From a bacterium (GTDB lineage: Bacteria > Bacillota > Sulfobacillia > UBA995): a DNA stretch of 35,218 bases. The position numbers and the translations under genes are program-made. Below the pieces are notes generated by a model that was not told the origin of the DNA, did not search any database, and saw only the letters and a list, made by a program, of their open reading frames with translations. Of this stretch, positions 1 through 7,921 are shown in pieces; within the stretch, counting starts at the first letter, position 1; every line of letters starts with the position of its first letter. The stretch covers positions 1-35,218 of the forward strand of contig JAVHLP010000017.1 in assembly GCA_031082145.1 (NCBI GenBank), in the 5' to 3' direction.

Positions 1-193
1 CCTCTGTACTCCGCTACCTGCCAGTCAAGAGCGTGAGGCCGCCTGGGCGCGCAGTCGGCCTGCAAGGGAGCAGCTAATGGTCTCGTACCTGTTCAGGCCC
101 AGCCCCCGTAGATCGTTGGGTGCATCTCACGCACTGCTGGTCCCGGAGTCAGCGCTTAGGTGGGAGGGTGGCTGGCCGCCTTGCACAGTCCTC
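1..193. other. Non-coding or unassigned left edge
   Basis: This stretch lies downstream of the leftward IclR gene and runs to the window edge. I see no convincing reading frame, RNA gene or terminator hairpin followed by a T-run in either direction. The open frame crossing it on the + strand is an antisense frame of the IclR and RidA genes and has low-complexity GC-rich composition. Confidence 0.5.
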
Positions 194-961
194 TCAAGCG
201 GAGCCGACCAGGCCGGCCGTGACCCGCCGGGCAGCTTCCGTGGCCGAAGGCAGGAACTCTCGCAGGCGATCCAGGGAACAGCGCTGGGCCGGGGCGGTCA
301 CGCTCAGGGCGGCCACCACCTGGTTGTGCTGGGGATGGAAGATGGGGACGGCCAAGCACACCACCCCGGCGATGAACTCCTCGTTGTCGATGGCGTAGCC
401 CTGCTCCCGGATCGACTCCAGTTCCCCGGTCAGTTGCTCGGGGGTGACCAGCGTGGATTGAGTGTAGCGGCGGAAGTCCAGGCGGTCGAAGGCCTTTCTG
501 CGCCCGCCGGGATCCAGGAAGGCCAGCAGGGTCTTCCCGGAGGCGGTGGCGTGAAGCGGCATCTGAAAGCCCGTGCTGAAAGCCACCGTCAGCAGATGGG
601 ACGACTTCACGGTCTCGATGCACAGCGCCGATTGCACGTCCAGCGTGTTGAGCAGCACGTCCTCGCCACACCGCTCCAGCAGCCACTCCATCGCCGGGCG
701 GGCGGCCTGCTTCAGGGCGACTCCTCCCACCCAGTAGGCCAGGCTTCGCAGCCGCTGCCCGCGGATATAAGAGCCATCACCTTGCCGGGTCACGTAGTCC
801 AGTTGCGCCAGCGTACGCAGGAAACGCAAGGTGGTGGAGGCGGGGAGCCCCACCCGGTCACTGATCTCGGTGAGGCTGCACGGACCCTCGAAGAGGACAA
901 AGTCCTCCAGTATCTTGAGCACCCGGGCAGCGCTCTTCACCGCGTACCGGTCCGTCGACAA
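194..961 (-). CDS. IclR-family transcriptional regulator
   Basis: A DNA-binding regulator of about 255 residues. Residues 1-70 form a winged helix-turn-helix (LTEISDRVGLPASTTLRFL is the recognition region). The rest is an IclR effector-binding domain with the typical HATASGKTLLAF segment and the C-terminal VVCLAVPIF...VVAALSVTAP pattern. The TTG at 961 is chosen because GGAGG lies 7 bases upstream; a GTG one codon earlier (964) is nearly as good, and longer upstream frames give GC-rich low-complexity sequence. Its start overlaps the 3' end of the RidA gene, so it is the last gene of a leftward catabolic operon. IclR proteins commonly sense a pathway intermediate and control the adjacent operons, so the natural target is the divergent promoter region at 4.17-4.32 kb. 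That target, and the ligand, are inferred. Confidence 0.9.
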   Translation of the reverse strand: MSTDRYAVKSAARVLKILEDFVLFEGPCSLTEISDRVGLPASTTLRFLRTLAQLDYVTRQGDGSYIRGQRLRSLAYWVGGVALKQAARPAMEWLLERCGEDVLLNTLDVQSALCIETVKSSHLLTVAFSTGFQMPLHATASGKTLLAFLDPGGRRKAFDRLDFRRYTQSTLVTPEQLTGELESIREQGYAIDNEEFIAGVVCLAVPIFHPQHNQVVAALSVTAPAQRCSLDRLREFLPSATEAARRVTAGLVGSA

Positions 962-1395
962 CACCGCACCTCCAGCTCTGCCGCTTGGGCATTTCGCCTG
1001 CCACCACCGGTATCCTTCTGCGGCCGGTGGGCCACGGCCTCGATCTCCACCAGGGCGCCGGCGACCAGGTCGGCGACGGTCACGCAAGAGCGGGCCGGCG
1101 GCGGGCTGGTGAACCTGGCCTCATATACCCGGTTCATGGCCTGGTAGTCGGTCATCTGGCGCAGGAAGACGGTGACCTTGACAACGTCGTCCAGGGTCAG
1201 GCCGGCCGCCGCCAGGATACGCTCCAACCAGTCAATGGCCAGGTCCGTCTGCCGGGAGCAGTCGGGCGGGATCTCGCCCGTCGCCGGGTCCTCGCCGATC
1301 TGGCCGGACACGTACACCGCGTCTCCGGCCGTCACGGCGGGAGAGAGGAAAGACGGCACCCGCCACGGGGGCGGAAGGTTCACCACCGAACGCAT
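937..1395 (-). CDS. RidA/YjgF-family protein
   Basis: A 152-residue protein of the RidA (Rid/YER057c/UK114) family. These trimeric cytosolic proteins hydrolyse reactive enamines and imines, such as 2-aminoacrylate released by PLP enzymes. Seen here are the family landmarks AVYVSGQIGEDPATGE near residue 30, LTLDDVVKVTVFL in the middle and PPPARSCVTVADL followed by VEIEAVA near the end. The arginine in PARSCV matches the conserved substrate-carboxylate-binding position. The ATG at 1395 has GGGGGTG just upstream; longer frames are unsupported. The last ~20 residues extend past the usual family length and overlap the IclR gene start. It follows the PLP enzyme gene by about 11 bases, which fits disposal of a reactive product of that enzyme. 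Confidence 0.9.
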   Translation of the reverse strand: MRSVVNLPPPWRVPSFLSPAVTAGDAVYVSGQIGEDPATGEIPPDCSRQTDLAIDWLERILAAAGLTLDDVVKVTVFLRQMTDYQAMNRVYEARFTSPPPARSCVTVADLVAGALVEIEAVAHRPQKDTGGGRRNAQAAELEVRCCRRTGTR

Positions 1396-1406
1396 ACGGT
1401 CACCCC

Positions 1407-2567
1407 CTAAGCTCCAAGAACGGTGCGGACCGCGGCCAGGGCCCGTTCCACGTCGGTCTCGTCGTTGAAGACGTGGGGCGAGAAGCGAGTGGACCCGAAC
1501 CGCGGCGACACGATCACGCGCCGGCGGTTGAGGTCCGCGGCCACCGCCTCGCCATTGCATCCCGGGAAACGGGCGGTGACAATACCGGACCGCCGGTCGT
1601 CCTCGGCCGGAGTGAGGATCTCGGCCCCGAGGCGCTCGAGCCCCTCGCGGAGCAAGGCGGCCAGCCGCAAGGCGTGGTCCAGAGCATTGTCTATCCCCAG
1701 ATCGAGCAGGTATCTTACGACCTCACCGAGGCCAAAGCCAGACGGGTAGTTCATGGTGCCGGACTCGAACTTCCGGGCGTCCCGGGCAAAGATGAGTTCG
1801 GTCGCGTCGAAGTTAAACTGGTTTTCAGTGCTCCGCCAGCCCACGATGGGCGGGGCAAGGCGGTCCCGCAACTCGGGCCGGACGTACAGGATGGCCGCCC
1901 CGAAGGGGCCGCAGAGCCACTTGTAGCCCGAGGTGACCAGGGCGTCGATCCCCGACGCCTTGACGTCGATGGGGACGACCCCGGCCGACTGGGTGGCGTC
2001 GATGATACAGAGGGCGCCGTGGGCATGGGCGAGATCGGCAAGGGATTTGAGGTCAAACCGGTGGCCGGTGGCGTACTGCACGTGACTGACGCACAGGACG
2101 GCCGTGTTCCGGTCGACCAGCCGGGCAACGGTGTCCAGCGACAGTGCGGCCGGGTCGGGAATGGCCCTGGCCAGGCGTATTTCCGCCCCCGTATCCCTGG
2201 CCACCCGCATCCAAGGATAGGTGACGCTCGGGAACTCAAGGTCAATGCTGACAACGTTCTGACCACGGCCCGGCTGGAGACCCCACGCCAGCTGGCACAA
2301 GCCCTCCGTCGCGGAGGTGATGATGGCGACGTTGTCGGGGTGAGTGCCGAGCAGTTCCCCCGCCGCCTGCCGGGGCCCGTCAAAGGCCTTGCTCTCGGCC
2401 TCTTCGTCCAGGCTGACGGTGCCGACCGCGCTGATCGCCCGCTCGTACTCACCCTTTGCCTTGAGCACGGGCTCGGGGATGATCGAGATGGAAGCGGAAT
2501 TCAGGTAGACGTACTCCTTGAGCGCGGGGAAGTCCCCCCGGGGGGCCAGTGAACCTCGCTTGGACAA
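1407..2567 (-). CDS. PLP-dependent class V-type aminotransferase or lyase
   Basis: A 386-residue fold-type I PLP enzyme of the class V / isopenicillin-N-epimerase-like branch. It begins YVYLNSASISIIP (residues 20-31). It has a cofactor-binding aspartate in CIIDATQSAG (D190) and the Schiff-base lysine in TSGYKWLCGP (K216). In cysteine desulfurases of this fold the mobile loop near the C-terminus carries a catalytic cysteine; the matching loop here (VSPRFGSTRFSPH) has none, so desulfurase activity is unlikely. It does not look like the AGXT/PucG type of ureidoglycine aminotransferase at its N-terminus. Start is TTG with GGAGGAG 6 bases upstream. Neighbours are DUF1805 and RidA genes, and the pairing with RidA suggests that an imine or enamine product is formed. 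Transaminase, epimerase and lyase remain possible. Confidence 0.85.
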   Translation of the reverse strand: MSKRGSLAPRGDFPALKEYVYLNSASISIIPEPVLKAKGEYERAISAVGTVSLDEEAESKAFDGPRQAAGELLGTHPDNVAIITSATEGLCQLAWGLQPGRGQNVVSIDLEFPSVTYPWMRVARDTGAEIRLARAIPDPAALSLDTVARLVDRNTAVLCVSHVQYATGHRFDLKSLADLAHAHGALCIIDATQSAGVVPIDVKASGIDALVTSGYKWLCGPFGAAILYVRPELRDRLAPPIVGWRSTENQFNFDATELIFARDARKFESGTMNYPSGFGLGEVVRYLLDLGIDNALDHALRLAALLREGLERLGAEILTPAEDDRRSGIVTARFPGCNGEAVAADLNRRRVIVSPRFGSTRFSPHVFNDETDVERALAAVRTVLGA

Positions 2568-2598
2568 TGACCACTCCTCCTAACTCGAACCGTATCGA

Positions 2599-2919
2599 TC
2601 AGCGCCCCGGACCCAAGCGATCCAGGGCCTCGCGCACGGCCATGCCGGCGACCACTCCCCGTCCCCGCGCCCCGGTGGTTACCGCCGCCACCCTGCCGTT
2701 GAGGAACTGATCAATGGTGCCGACACCGGTCACCAGGGCGGCGGCATCGCCGACCTCTTCTGCGATCGCCAGGTTCAGGTAGCCGCACATGAGGTAGCCT
2801 TCCTCGGCCCGGACTACCAGCAGGTTGGCGCCTTCGCCGGGAAGACGGACATGGATGGCCACGGCCCTGGCCGGCCCTTCTCCGATTTCACGGATCTCGA
2901 CCATGTCTCGACCGTTCAT
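2599..2919 (-). CDS. DUF1805 (YunC-like) protein
   Basis: A small protein of 106 residues recognised as DUF1805 by its core GYLMCGYLNLAIAEEVGDAA followed by VTGVGTIDQFLNGRV and a closing GMAVREALDRLG. The family is widespread in Bacillota and archaea and has no established function. The ATG at 2919 is chosen because GGAGG sits 6 bases upstream; the longer frame from 2961 would overlap the previous gene and add arginine-rich low-complexity residues. It lies 10 bases after the amidohydrolase stop codon and 31 bases before the PLP enzyme gene, so it is part of the same leftward operon. A conserved cysteine (in LMCGYLN) is visible. Its place in a ureide/amino acid catabolic operon is the only clue to its role. 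Confidence 0.85.
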   Translation of the reverse strand: MNGRDMVEIREIGEGPARAVAIHVRLPGEGANLLVVRAEEGYLMCGYLNLAIAEEVGDAAALVTGVGTIDQFLNGRVAAVTTGARGRGVVAGMAVREALDRLGPGR

Positions 2920-2929
2920 GGGTCGCCTC

Positions 2930-4168
2930 CTAGTCGGCGGTCGCCAAAGCGGCGACGGCATTCAGGAGCACATCGGCCCCGGGGATCACGTCCTCCCAGT
3001 CGGTCCACTCCTCGGGCGAGTGGCTTATGCCGCCCCGGCTAGGCACGAAGAGCATGGCGGCGGGAACGTGCCTTCCCCACACCTGCGCGTCGTGACCGGC
3101 CCCGCTCGGCATCTGGTGAGTGGCGATGCCGAGCGACCGAGCCACACTCTCCAGAAGGGCCGTGAGTTCCGCGGACATCGGGCACCCGTGTTCGCGCAAG
3201 GTGCGACGAACGGTGGCCCCCGGATGCTCCGCGACCAGCGAGACCAGCCAGTTGCCGGCCTCGTCCAGCGAACTCGCCCGGGCCGAGCGGAACTCCACCG
3301 AGAGGATCGCCTCGGCGGGAACCACGTTCATCGCCCCCGGTGAGACGCTGACACTCCCGACGTTGCCGATCAAGTCCGCCGGTCGCATGAGTAGGAACTC
3401 CCGGATCACCTGGATGGCCCGAGCCGCTTTGACCAAGGCATCGTCCCGGGCGGCTACCGGCGTGGTCCCCGCGTGACGGGCCTGTCCCGGCACCCGCACC
3501 AGGTACTGGTCGATACCCACAATGCTGGTCACGATCCCCACCGGTATCCCGAGGGACTCCAGGACCGGACCCTGCTCGATGTGTAGCTCGAAATAGGCCC
3601 GAAGCCCGGTCCGTTCCCGCCGGGCCTGACCGATACGGGTCGGCTCCAGGCCGGCCCCCCTCATCACGGCCGCCAGCGGCTCGCGCCCCGGCTGGTGGCC
3701 GAGAAGGTCTTCCTCGCCGACCTCGCCCAGCATCGCCCGGCTGCCGAAAGTACCGGCGTGGTGGCTGCCCTCCTCGTCGGCGTGGGCCACGATCTCCAGG
3801 GGACTGGCGTCCCCCCTCTTCTCCTCGACCAGGCGCTGGACGACCTCCAGGCCGGCCACCACGCCCAGCGCGCCGTCAAACGCGCCACCGTCAGGCACGG
3901 TATCCAGGTGGGACCCGATCACGATGGCCGGCCCGGTCCCCTCCCTCCGGCCGATCAAGTTCCCCGCCGCGTCGTCCCGGACCCGGAGGCCTGCTTCCTC
4001 CATCCACCTGGCGGCAAGGCGGTGGGCCTGTAGGGCAGCGGGACTGAACGCAAGCCTGGTGACGCCACCCCCAGGCGTCTTCCCGATCGCCGCCAAGGCC
4101 TGGAAACGCTCACGCATCCGGCATGCGTTGACACGAAGGGGCTCCCGCACTGGGGGTTGAGTTTGCAT
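2930..4168 (-). CDS. Zn-dependent N-carbamoyl-amino acid / allantoate amidohydrolase (M20 family)
   Basis: A 412-residue member of the hydantoinase/carbamoylase M20 branch that includes N-carbamoyl-L-amino acid hydrolase, beta-ureidopropionase and allantoate amidohydrolase. The dinuclear metal site is visible: H87 in GSHLDTV, D98 in GGAFDGALGV, E132/E133 in ADEEGS, H196 in ELHIEQGPVLE and H383 in GGISHSPEEW. The dimerisation/substrate segment GQARHAGTTP (residues 228-237) and SGAGHDAQ (355-362) are also intact. It releases ammonia and CO2 from a carbamoyl group, the step after ring opening by the cyclic amidohydrolase encoded at 9.9-11.3 kb. The first gene of the leftward operon; no clear ribosome binding site precedes the ATG at 4168, so the start is the least certain part. 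Which ureide it uses cannot be decided here. Confidence 0.9.
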   Translation of the reverse strand: MQTQPPVREPLRVNACRMRERFQALAAIGKTPGGGVTRLAFSPAALQAHRLAARWMEEAGLRVRDDAAGNLIGRREGTGPAIVIGSHLDTVPDGGAFDGALGVVAGLEVVQRLVEEKRGDASPLEIVAHADEEGSHHAGTFGSRAMLGEVGEEDLLGHQPGREPLAAVMRGAGLEPTRIGQARRERTGLRAYFELHIEQGPVLESLGIPVGIVTSIVGIDQYLVRVPGQARHAGTTPVAARDDALVKAARAIQVIREFLLMRPADLIGNVGSVSVSPGAMNVVPAEAILSVEFRSARASSLDEAGNWLVSLVAEHPGATVRRTLREHGCPMSAELTALLESVARSLGIATHQMPSGAGHDAQVWGRHVPAAMLFVPSRGGISHSPEEWTDWEDVIPGADVLLNAVAALATAD

Positions 4169-4316
4169 TAAGAAACTGAGTTCTGTGCCATTCTGCGAAA
4201 CCCTTCCCGAGTCAGAATGTGTGTCGTGTTTCCTGAAGGATATTTCACTCTCGCAGAGAATTTGGCAGATACCGAAGGAGTCTGTTCCAGGTCACGAAAC
4301 AAGGAGGTTCTAACAG
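4169..4316. promoter_or_regulatory. Divergent promoter/operator region with inverted repeat
   Basis: A 148-base non-coding region separates the two divergent catabolic operons and is visibly more A/T-rich than the flanking genes. It contains an inverted repeat ATTCTG (4190-4195) and CAGAAT (4213-4218) separated by 17 bases, with a further TTCTG copy at about 4181. An AAGGAGG ribosome binding site for the binding-protein gene lies near its right end. I could not identify convincing -35/-10 pairs. It is the best candidate site for the nearby IclR regulator, but that assignment is inference. Confidence 0.5.
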
Positions 4317-5900
4317 ATGAAAGGGATTCGCGCCTGGTCGGTGGCAGTAAGCGTGCTCCTGCTGGTAACGGTGGCCCTGGCCGGGTGTCGCCAGGCCCCT
4401 CGGGCCGGGGCCCCGGATGTCTTCGTTATAGCGAACAACATAGACCCCATGTGGAGCTGGGATCCCGCCGACTCCTTCGGCGAGGAGATCCCCGTTCTCT
4501 TCGAGATGTACGAGACCCTGCTCCGGTATCACCCGCTCCAGGACAAGCTGGAGCCAGTCCTGGCCGAAGACTGGGACGTAACACCGGACGGTCTGACCTG
4601 GACCTTCCGGCTCCGGTCGGGGGTCAAGTTCCACTGCGGCCATGCCTTCGACGCCACCCAGGTCAAGAAGTCGATCGACCGCACCCGGGAGCGGGGCATG
4701 GGAGCTGCCTTCATCTGGGATGCGGTGGAGCGGATCGACGCGCCGGAGCCGCAGACGGTGGTCTTCCACCTGTCCTACCCGATTCCCGTGGACCTGACCG
4801 TCGCCTCTGCTTACGGGGCCTTCATGTACTGCCCCAAGTGCCTGGAAGAGAAGGGCGACGATCACTACAACAACGGGAATGCGTGCGGGACTGGGCCATA
4901 CAAGCTAGAGAGCTGGAGGCGCGGAGATCAGGTCTTGCTGACCCGGTTTGACGACTACTGGCGGGGCTGGGAGGACAACCACTTCGATAAGATCCTGGTC
5001 AAGGTGGTGCCCGAAACGGGAACCGCCCGGCAGATGCTCGAGGCCGGTGAGGTCGACCATGTGCGCCTGCTGCCCTTCGAGGACATCCAGGTACTGAAGA
5101 AGAACCCCCGGTTCAACGTGGCCGTCTCCCCATCCTTCCAGAACGTGTACATCCTGATTAACTCCATCCGCGAACCGCTGAACGACGCCAGGGTTCGCCA
5201 GGCCCTCAGCTACAGCATCCCGTACGCGGATATCATCAAGTACGTGATGCACGACTACGCGACCCAGTCGGTGGGTCCCGTCCCGGCCGGCATGTGGGGG
5301 CACGATCCTGGACTCAAGCAGTATACCTATGACCTGACCCGGGCAAGGGAGTTGCTGGCGGCGGCAGGCTATCCGAACGGTGGGTTCAGCCTCGTGATGA
5401 CCGTCGCCAGTGGCGACGAGAACCATCGCAAGGTGGCCGAGATGTGGAAGGGCGAGTTGGCCAAGTTGGGGATAGCCCTGGACATACGCACCATGCCGTT
5501 TGACGCCCAGTGGGACCTGGCCAAGTCCCCCGACGTGAAGCAGCGCCAGGACCTTTACATCCTGTACTACTGGCCCGACGTCACTTCTCCCCAGGCCTTC
5601 CTCGAGGGCTGCTTCGTGACTCAGGACGACTACATCATCTTCAACCTCTCCTACTACAGCAACCCTCTGGTGGATGACCTGGTGTACGGAGCCTGGCAGG
5701 CGGCCGGAACCGATCGGGTCAGGGCAACCGAGCTATACCGGCAGGCTCAGGCGATCCTGCTCGAGGACGCGCCGGCCATCTTCGTCTACGACATGCAGAA
5801 CGTCCGGGTCCTCAACGCGAGCGTGAAGGGCTTCAAGGACAACCCGGCCTACCCGTACGTGCTATTCGTCTACGATCTATACCGGGAGGGCAAGCGCTAG
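4317..5900 (+). CDS. ABC transporter substrate-binding lipoprotein (family 5, peptide/opine type)
   Basis: A 527-residue extracytoplasmic binding protein of the DppA/OppA family (SBP_bac_5). Residues 1-24 form a lipoprotein signal with a basic start, a hydrophobic stretch and the lipobox LAGC, so C24 is the predicted lipidated residue. Family landmarks follow: VLFEMYETLLRYHP, LAEDWDVTPDGLTWTFRLR and GVKFHCGHAFDATQVKKSI near residues 60-125, then RVRQALSYSIPYADI and VGPVPAGMWGHD in the second lobe. The ATG at 4317 has AAGGAGG 8 bases upstream. It is the first gene of the rightward operon and is followed by a strong RNA hairpin before the permease genes. Such proteins bind peptides but also many other solutes; the neighbouring enzymes suggest a ureide or amino acid derivative. 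Confidence 0.93.
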   Translation: MKGIRAWSVAVSVLLLVTVALAGCRQAPRAGAPDVFVIANNIDPMWSWDPADSFGEEIPVLFEMYETLLRYHPLQDKLEPVLAEDWDVTPDGLTWTFRLRSGVKFHCGHAFDATQVKKSIDRTRERGMGAAFIWDAVERIDAPEPQTVVFHLSYPIPVDLTVASAYGAFMYCPKCLEEKGDDHYNNGNACGTGPYKLESWRRGDQVLLTRFDDYWRGWEDNHFDKILVKVVPETGTARQMLEAGEVDHVRLLPFEDIQVLKKNPRFNVAVSPSFQNVYILINSIREPLNDARVRQALSYSIPYADIIKYVMHDYATQSVGPVPAGMWGHDPGLKQYTYDLTRARELLAAAGYPNGGFSLVMTVASGDENHRKVAEMWKGELAKLGIALDIRTMPFDAQWDLAKSPDVKQRQDLYILYYWPDVTSPQAFLEGCFVTQDDYIIFNLSYYSNPLVDDLVYGAWQAAGTDRVRATELYRQAQAILLEDAPAIFVYDMQNVRVLNASVKGFKDNPAYPYVLFVYDLYREGKR

Positions 5901-5915
5901 GCCAGATCTCCAGGA

Positions 5916-5941
5916 AAGGGGGCGGCCTTGCCCGCCCCCTT
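5916..5941 (+). terminator. GC-rich intra-operon hairpin
   Basis: A perfect 10-bp inverted repeat, AAGGGGGCGG (5916-5925) and CCGCCCCCTT (5932-5941), with a 6-base loop, sits 16 bases after the binding-protein stop codon. No T-run follows, so it is not a classical full terminator. Hairpins at this place in ABC import operons usually protect the binding-protein mRNA or partly terminate transcription, giving excess binding protein over permease. Confidence 0.65.
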
Positions 5942-5991
5942 CCCGGGATCCCGGCGCCAGGCCCGGCCGGTCTCGTCGGGGTGAGCCCGCC

Positions 5992-7002
5992 GTGGGAGCG
6001 TTCATCGTTCGGAGGCTGGCCAGTGGAGTGTTCGTGCTGGTCGGCGTATCGCTCCTGACCTTCATGATGACGGTCATCATACCTGCCGATCCCGCCGCCC
6101 GCTGGGCGGGCGTCCGCGCCACCGCCGAACAGGTGGCCAAGGCCCGCCAGGAACTGGGTCTGGACCAGCCACTGCCTGTTCAGTACCTTCGCTACCTATC
6201 GGGGGTACTGCGAGGCAATCTCGGCGTCTCGGTCCGCACCCGGCAGCCGGTCATGGTAGATTTGAGGGCCTACCTCCCGGCAACGGCTGAACTGGTAGTC
6301 GTCGGGATGGCGATATCCCTTGCCATTGGCTTGCCCCTGGGGATCTGGTCGGCCGTACGCAAGGATACCTGGGTTGACCATATGTGCCGGGCGATAGCAG
6401 TGTTCGGCGTCAGCCTGCCGACCTTCTGGCTCGCAATGAACCTGCAGGTTCTCTTCTTCCGGTGGCTGGGGTGGTTCCCGCTAGGGGGCCGGCTGAGCAG
6501 CATGCTCGAACTCACCACCACGGTCCCCCATCTCACCGGCTTCCTCCTCCTGGACTCGCTGGTCACCGGGCACTGGGAGGTCTTCGGCAACAGCCTCAGG
6601 CACCTGGCACTCCCGGCCCTGACCCTGGCCGCATACCCACTGGGCCTGGTGGCCAAGCAGATCCGTTCCTCCCTGCTGGAGGTCTTCGGGGAGGACTACA
6701 TCCGGGTAGCCCGCGCCTACGGACTGCCGGAACGCGTGGTAACCTACAGCTACGCGCTCAAGAACGCCTTCGGGCCGACGCTGACCGTATTCGCGCTCTG
6801 CGCGGGCTACAGCTTGGTTAACACCTTTCTGATCGAGGCCGTTTTCAACTGGCCCGGCCTGGGCAACTACACCGCCATGGCGGTGACGACGGGCGATTAC
6901 CCCGCCATCATGGGGATCACCCTGGTGGTGGCCGTCATGTACGTGATCCTGAACTTGATCGTGGACGTCCTGTTGGCACTGGATCCCCGGGTAAGGGTCT
7001 AG
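5992..7002 (+). CDS. ABC transporter permease, DppB/OppB type
   Basis: A 336-residue inner-membrane permease. The N-terminal pattern FIVRRLASGVFVLVGVSLLTF is the first transmembrane helix of the DppB family. It is followed by the usual extracytoplasmic stretch LGLDQPLPVQYLRYLSGVLRGNLG (split here by context), about five more helices, and the EAA cytoplasmic loop around DYIRVARAYGLPERVV that contacts the ATPases. The tail MYVILNLIVDVLLALDPRVRV is typical. The start is GTG at 5992 with GGGGTGA upstream. It is 17 bases upstream of the second permease gene. The protein forms half of the membrane channel of the importer. Confidence 0.92.
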   Translation: MGAFIVRRLASGVFVLVGVSLLTFMMTVIIPADPAARWAGVRATAEQVAKARQELGLDQPLPVQYLRYLSGVLRGNLGVSVRTRQPVMVDLRAYLPATAELVVVGMAISLAIGLPLGIWSAVRKDTWVDHMCRAIAVFGVSLPTFWLAMNLQVLFFRWLGWFPLGGRLSSMLELTTTVPHLTGFLLLDSLVTGHWEVFGNSLRHLALPALTLAAYPLGLVAKQIRSSLLEVFGEDYIRVARAYGLPERVVTYSYALKNAFGPTLTVFALCAGYSLVNTFLIEAVFNWPGLGNYTAMAVTTGDYPAIMGITLVVAVMYVILNLIVDVLLALDPRVRV

Positions 7003-7019
7003 TAATAGAGAAAGCGGGG

Positions 7020-7910
7020 ATGGCCTTGCCTGCAAACCGCCCCCGGCCGGCCGTGCTGGAGCAGATCCGGTATTCCGGTTACCTGATCACCAAGAACAGC
7101 CTGACCACCGTGGGCTTTGGCATCGTGCTGGTCTTGCTGGTGATCGCCCTTCTGGCGCCGGTGTTCGTGCCCCACCCGGAACACGCCGTCCTCGGAACCA
7201 CCAACGTCGCCGAGGCCCTGCGCCCTCCTTCCGGGCGCTATCTCTTCGGTACGGACGAACTGGGGCGGGATCTGTTCAGCCGGGTCATCTACGGTACCCG
7301 CATCTCCCTGCAGATCGGAACCCTGGCCGTTGGCCTCGCCCTGCTCATCGGTGTGCCGCTGGGACTGGTCGCCGGATACCTGGGAGGTTTCGTGGATGAG
7401 GTGATCATGCGGGTAACCGACATCTTCCTGAGCTTCCCTCCCCTGTTGCTGGCCATCGCCGTGGCCGCCCTCCTCGGTCGGAGTCTCACCAACGCGATGA
7501 TCGCGATCGCCATCGCCTGGTGGCCCTGGTACACCCGGCTGATGCGGGGGACGGTGATCTCCCTGCGGGAGAAGCCCTTTGTTGAGGCGGCCAGGATGAT
7601 GGGAACGCCGGCCACCCGCATCATGGTGCGCCACGTGCTCGTCAACAGCTTGAGCCCGGTTATCGTCCAGGCTTCGCTGGACTTTGGCTCGGTCATCCTC
7701 ACGTCGGCGGCCCTGAGTTTCCTCGGCTTGGGCGCCCAGCCGCCCCAACCGGAGTGGGGTCTGATTCTGAGCACGGCCCGCAACTACTTCCTGGTAGCGC
7801 CCTGGTACAGCTTCTTCCCGGGGATGGCGATGGTGATCACCGTGCTCGCCTTCAACCTTGTGGGAGATGGCCTGCGGGAGATCACCGACCCCAAGACCAG
7901 GCGGCTGTAG
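7020..7910 (+). CDS. ABC transporter permease, DppC/OppC type
   Basis: A 296-residue membrane permease and partner of the preceding DppB-type protein. Seen are the N-terminal helix GIVLVLLVIALLAPVFVPH, the signature LFGTDELGRDLFSRVIYGTR near residue 80, and the EAA loop with EAARMMGTPATRIMVRHVL near residues 190-215. It ends LVGDGLREITDPKTRR, a standard DppC tail. The ATG at 7020 directly follows GCGGGG, which is too close to act as its own ribosome binding site; the TTG two codons later would have better spacing, so the exact start is uncertain by two residues. It is followed at once by the first ATPase gene, whose ribosome binding site overlaps this stop codon. Confidence 0.92.
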   Translation: MALPANRPRPAVLEQIRYSGYLITKNSLTTVGFGIVLVLLVIALLAPVFVPHPEHAVLGTTNVAEALRPPSGRYLFGTDELGRDLFSRVIYGTRISLQIGTLAVGLALLIGVPLGLVAGYLGGFVDEVIMRVTDIFLSFPPLLLAIAVAALLGRSLTNAMIAIAIAWWPWYTRLMRGTVISLREKPFVEAARMMGTPATRIMVRHVLVNSLSPVIVQASLDFGSVILTSAALSFLGLGAQPPQPEWGLILSTARNYFLVAPWYSFFPGMAMVITVLAFNLVGDGLREITDPKTRRL

Positions 7911-7921
7911 GAGGGATCGGA

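Noticed and set aside
77-1147. Long + strand reading frame of 356 codons
   Set aside because: It is antisense to the IclR and RidA genes, has low-complexity GC-driven composition, no family resemblance and no ribosome site.
1473-2552. Long + strand frame of about 359 codons
   Set aside because: It mirrors the PLP enzyme gene, which has clear catalytic motifs on the minus strand.
1407-2567. Cysteine desulfurase or PucG-type ureidoglycine aminotransferase
   Set aside because: The catalytic cysteine loop of desulfurases is absent and the N-terminus is of the isopenicillin-epimerase-like type, not the AGXT/PucG type.
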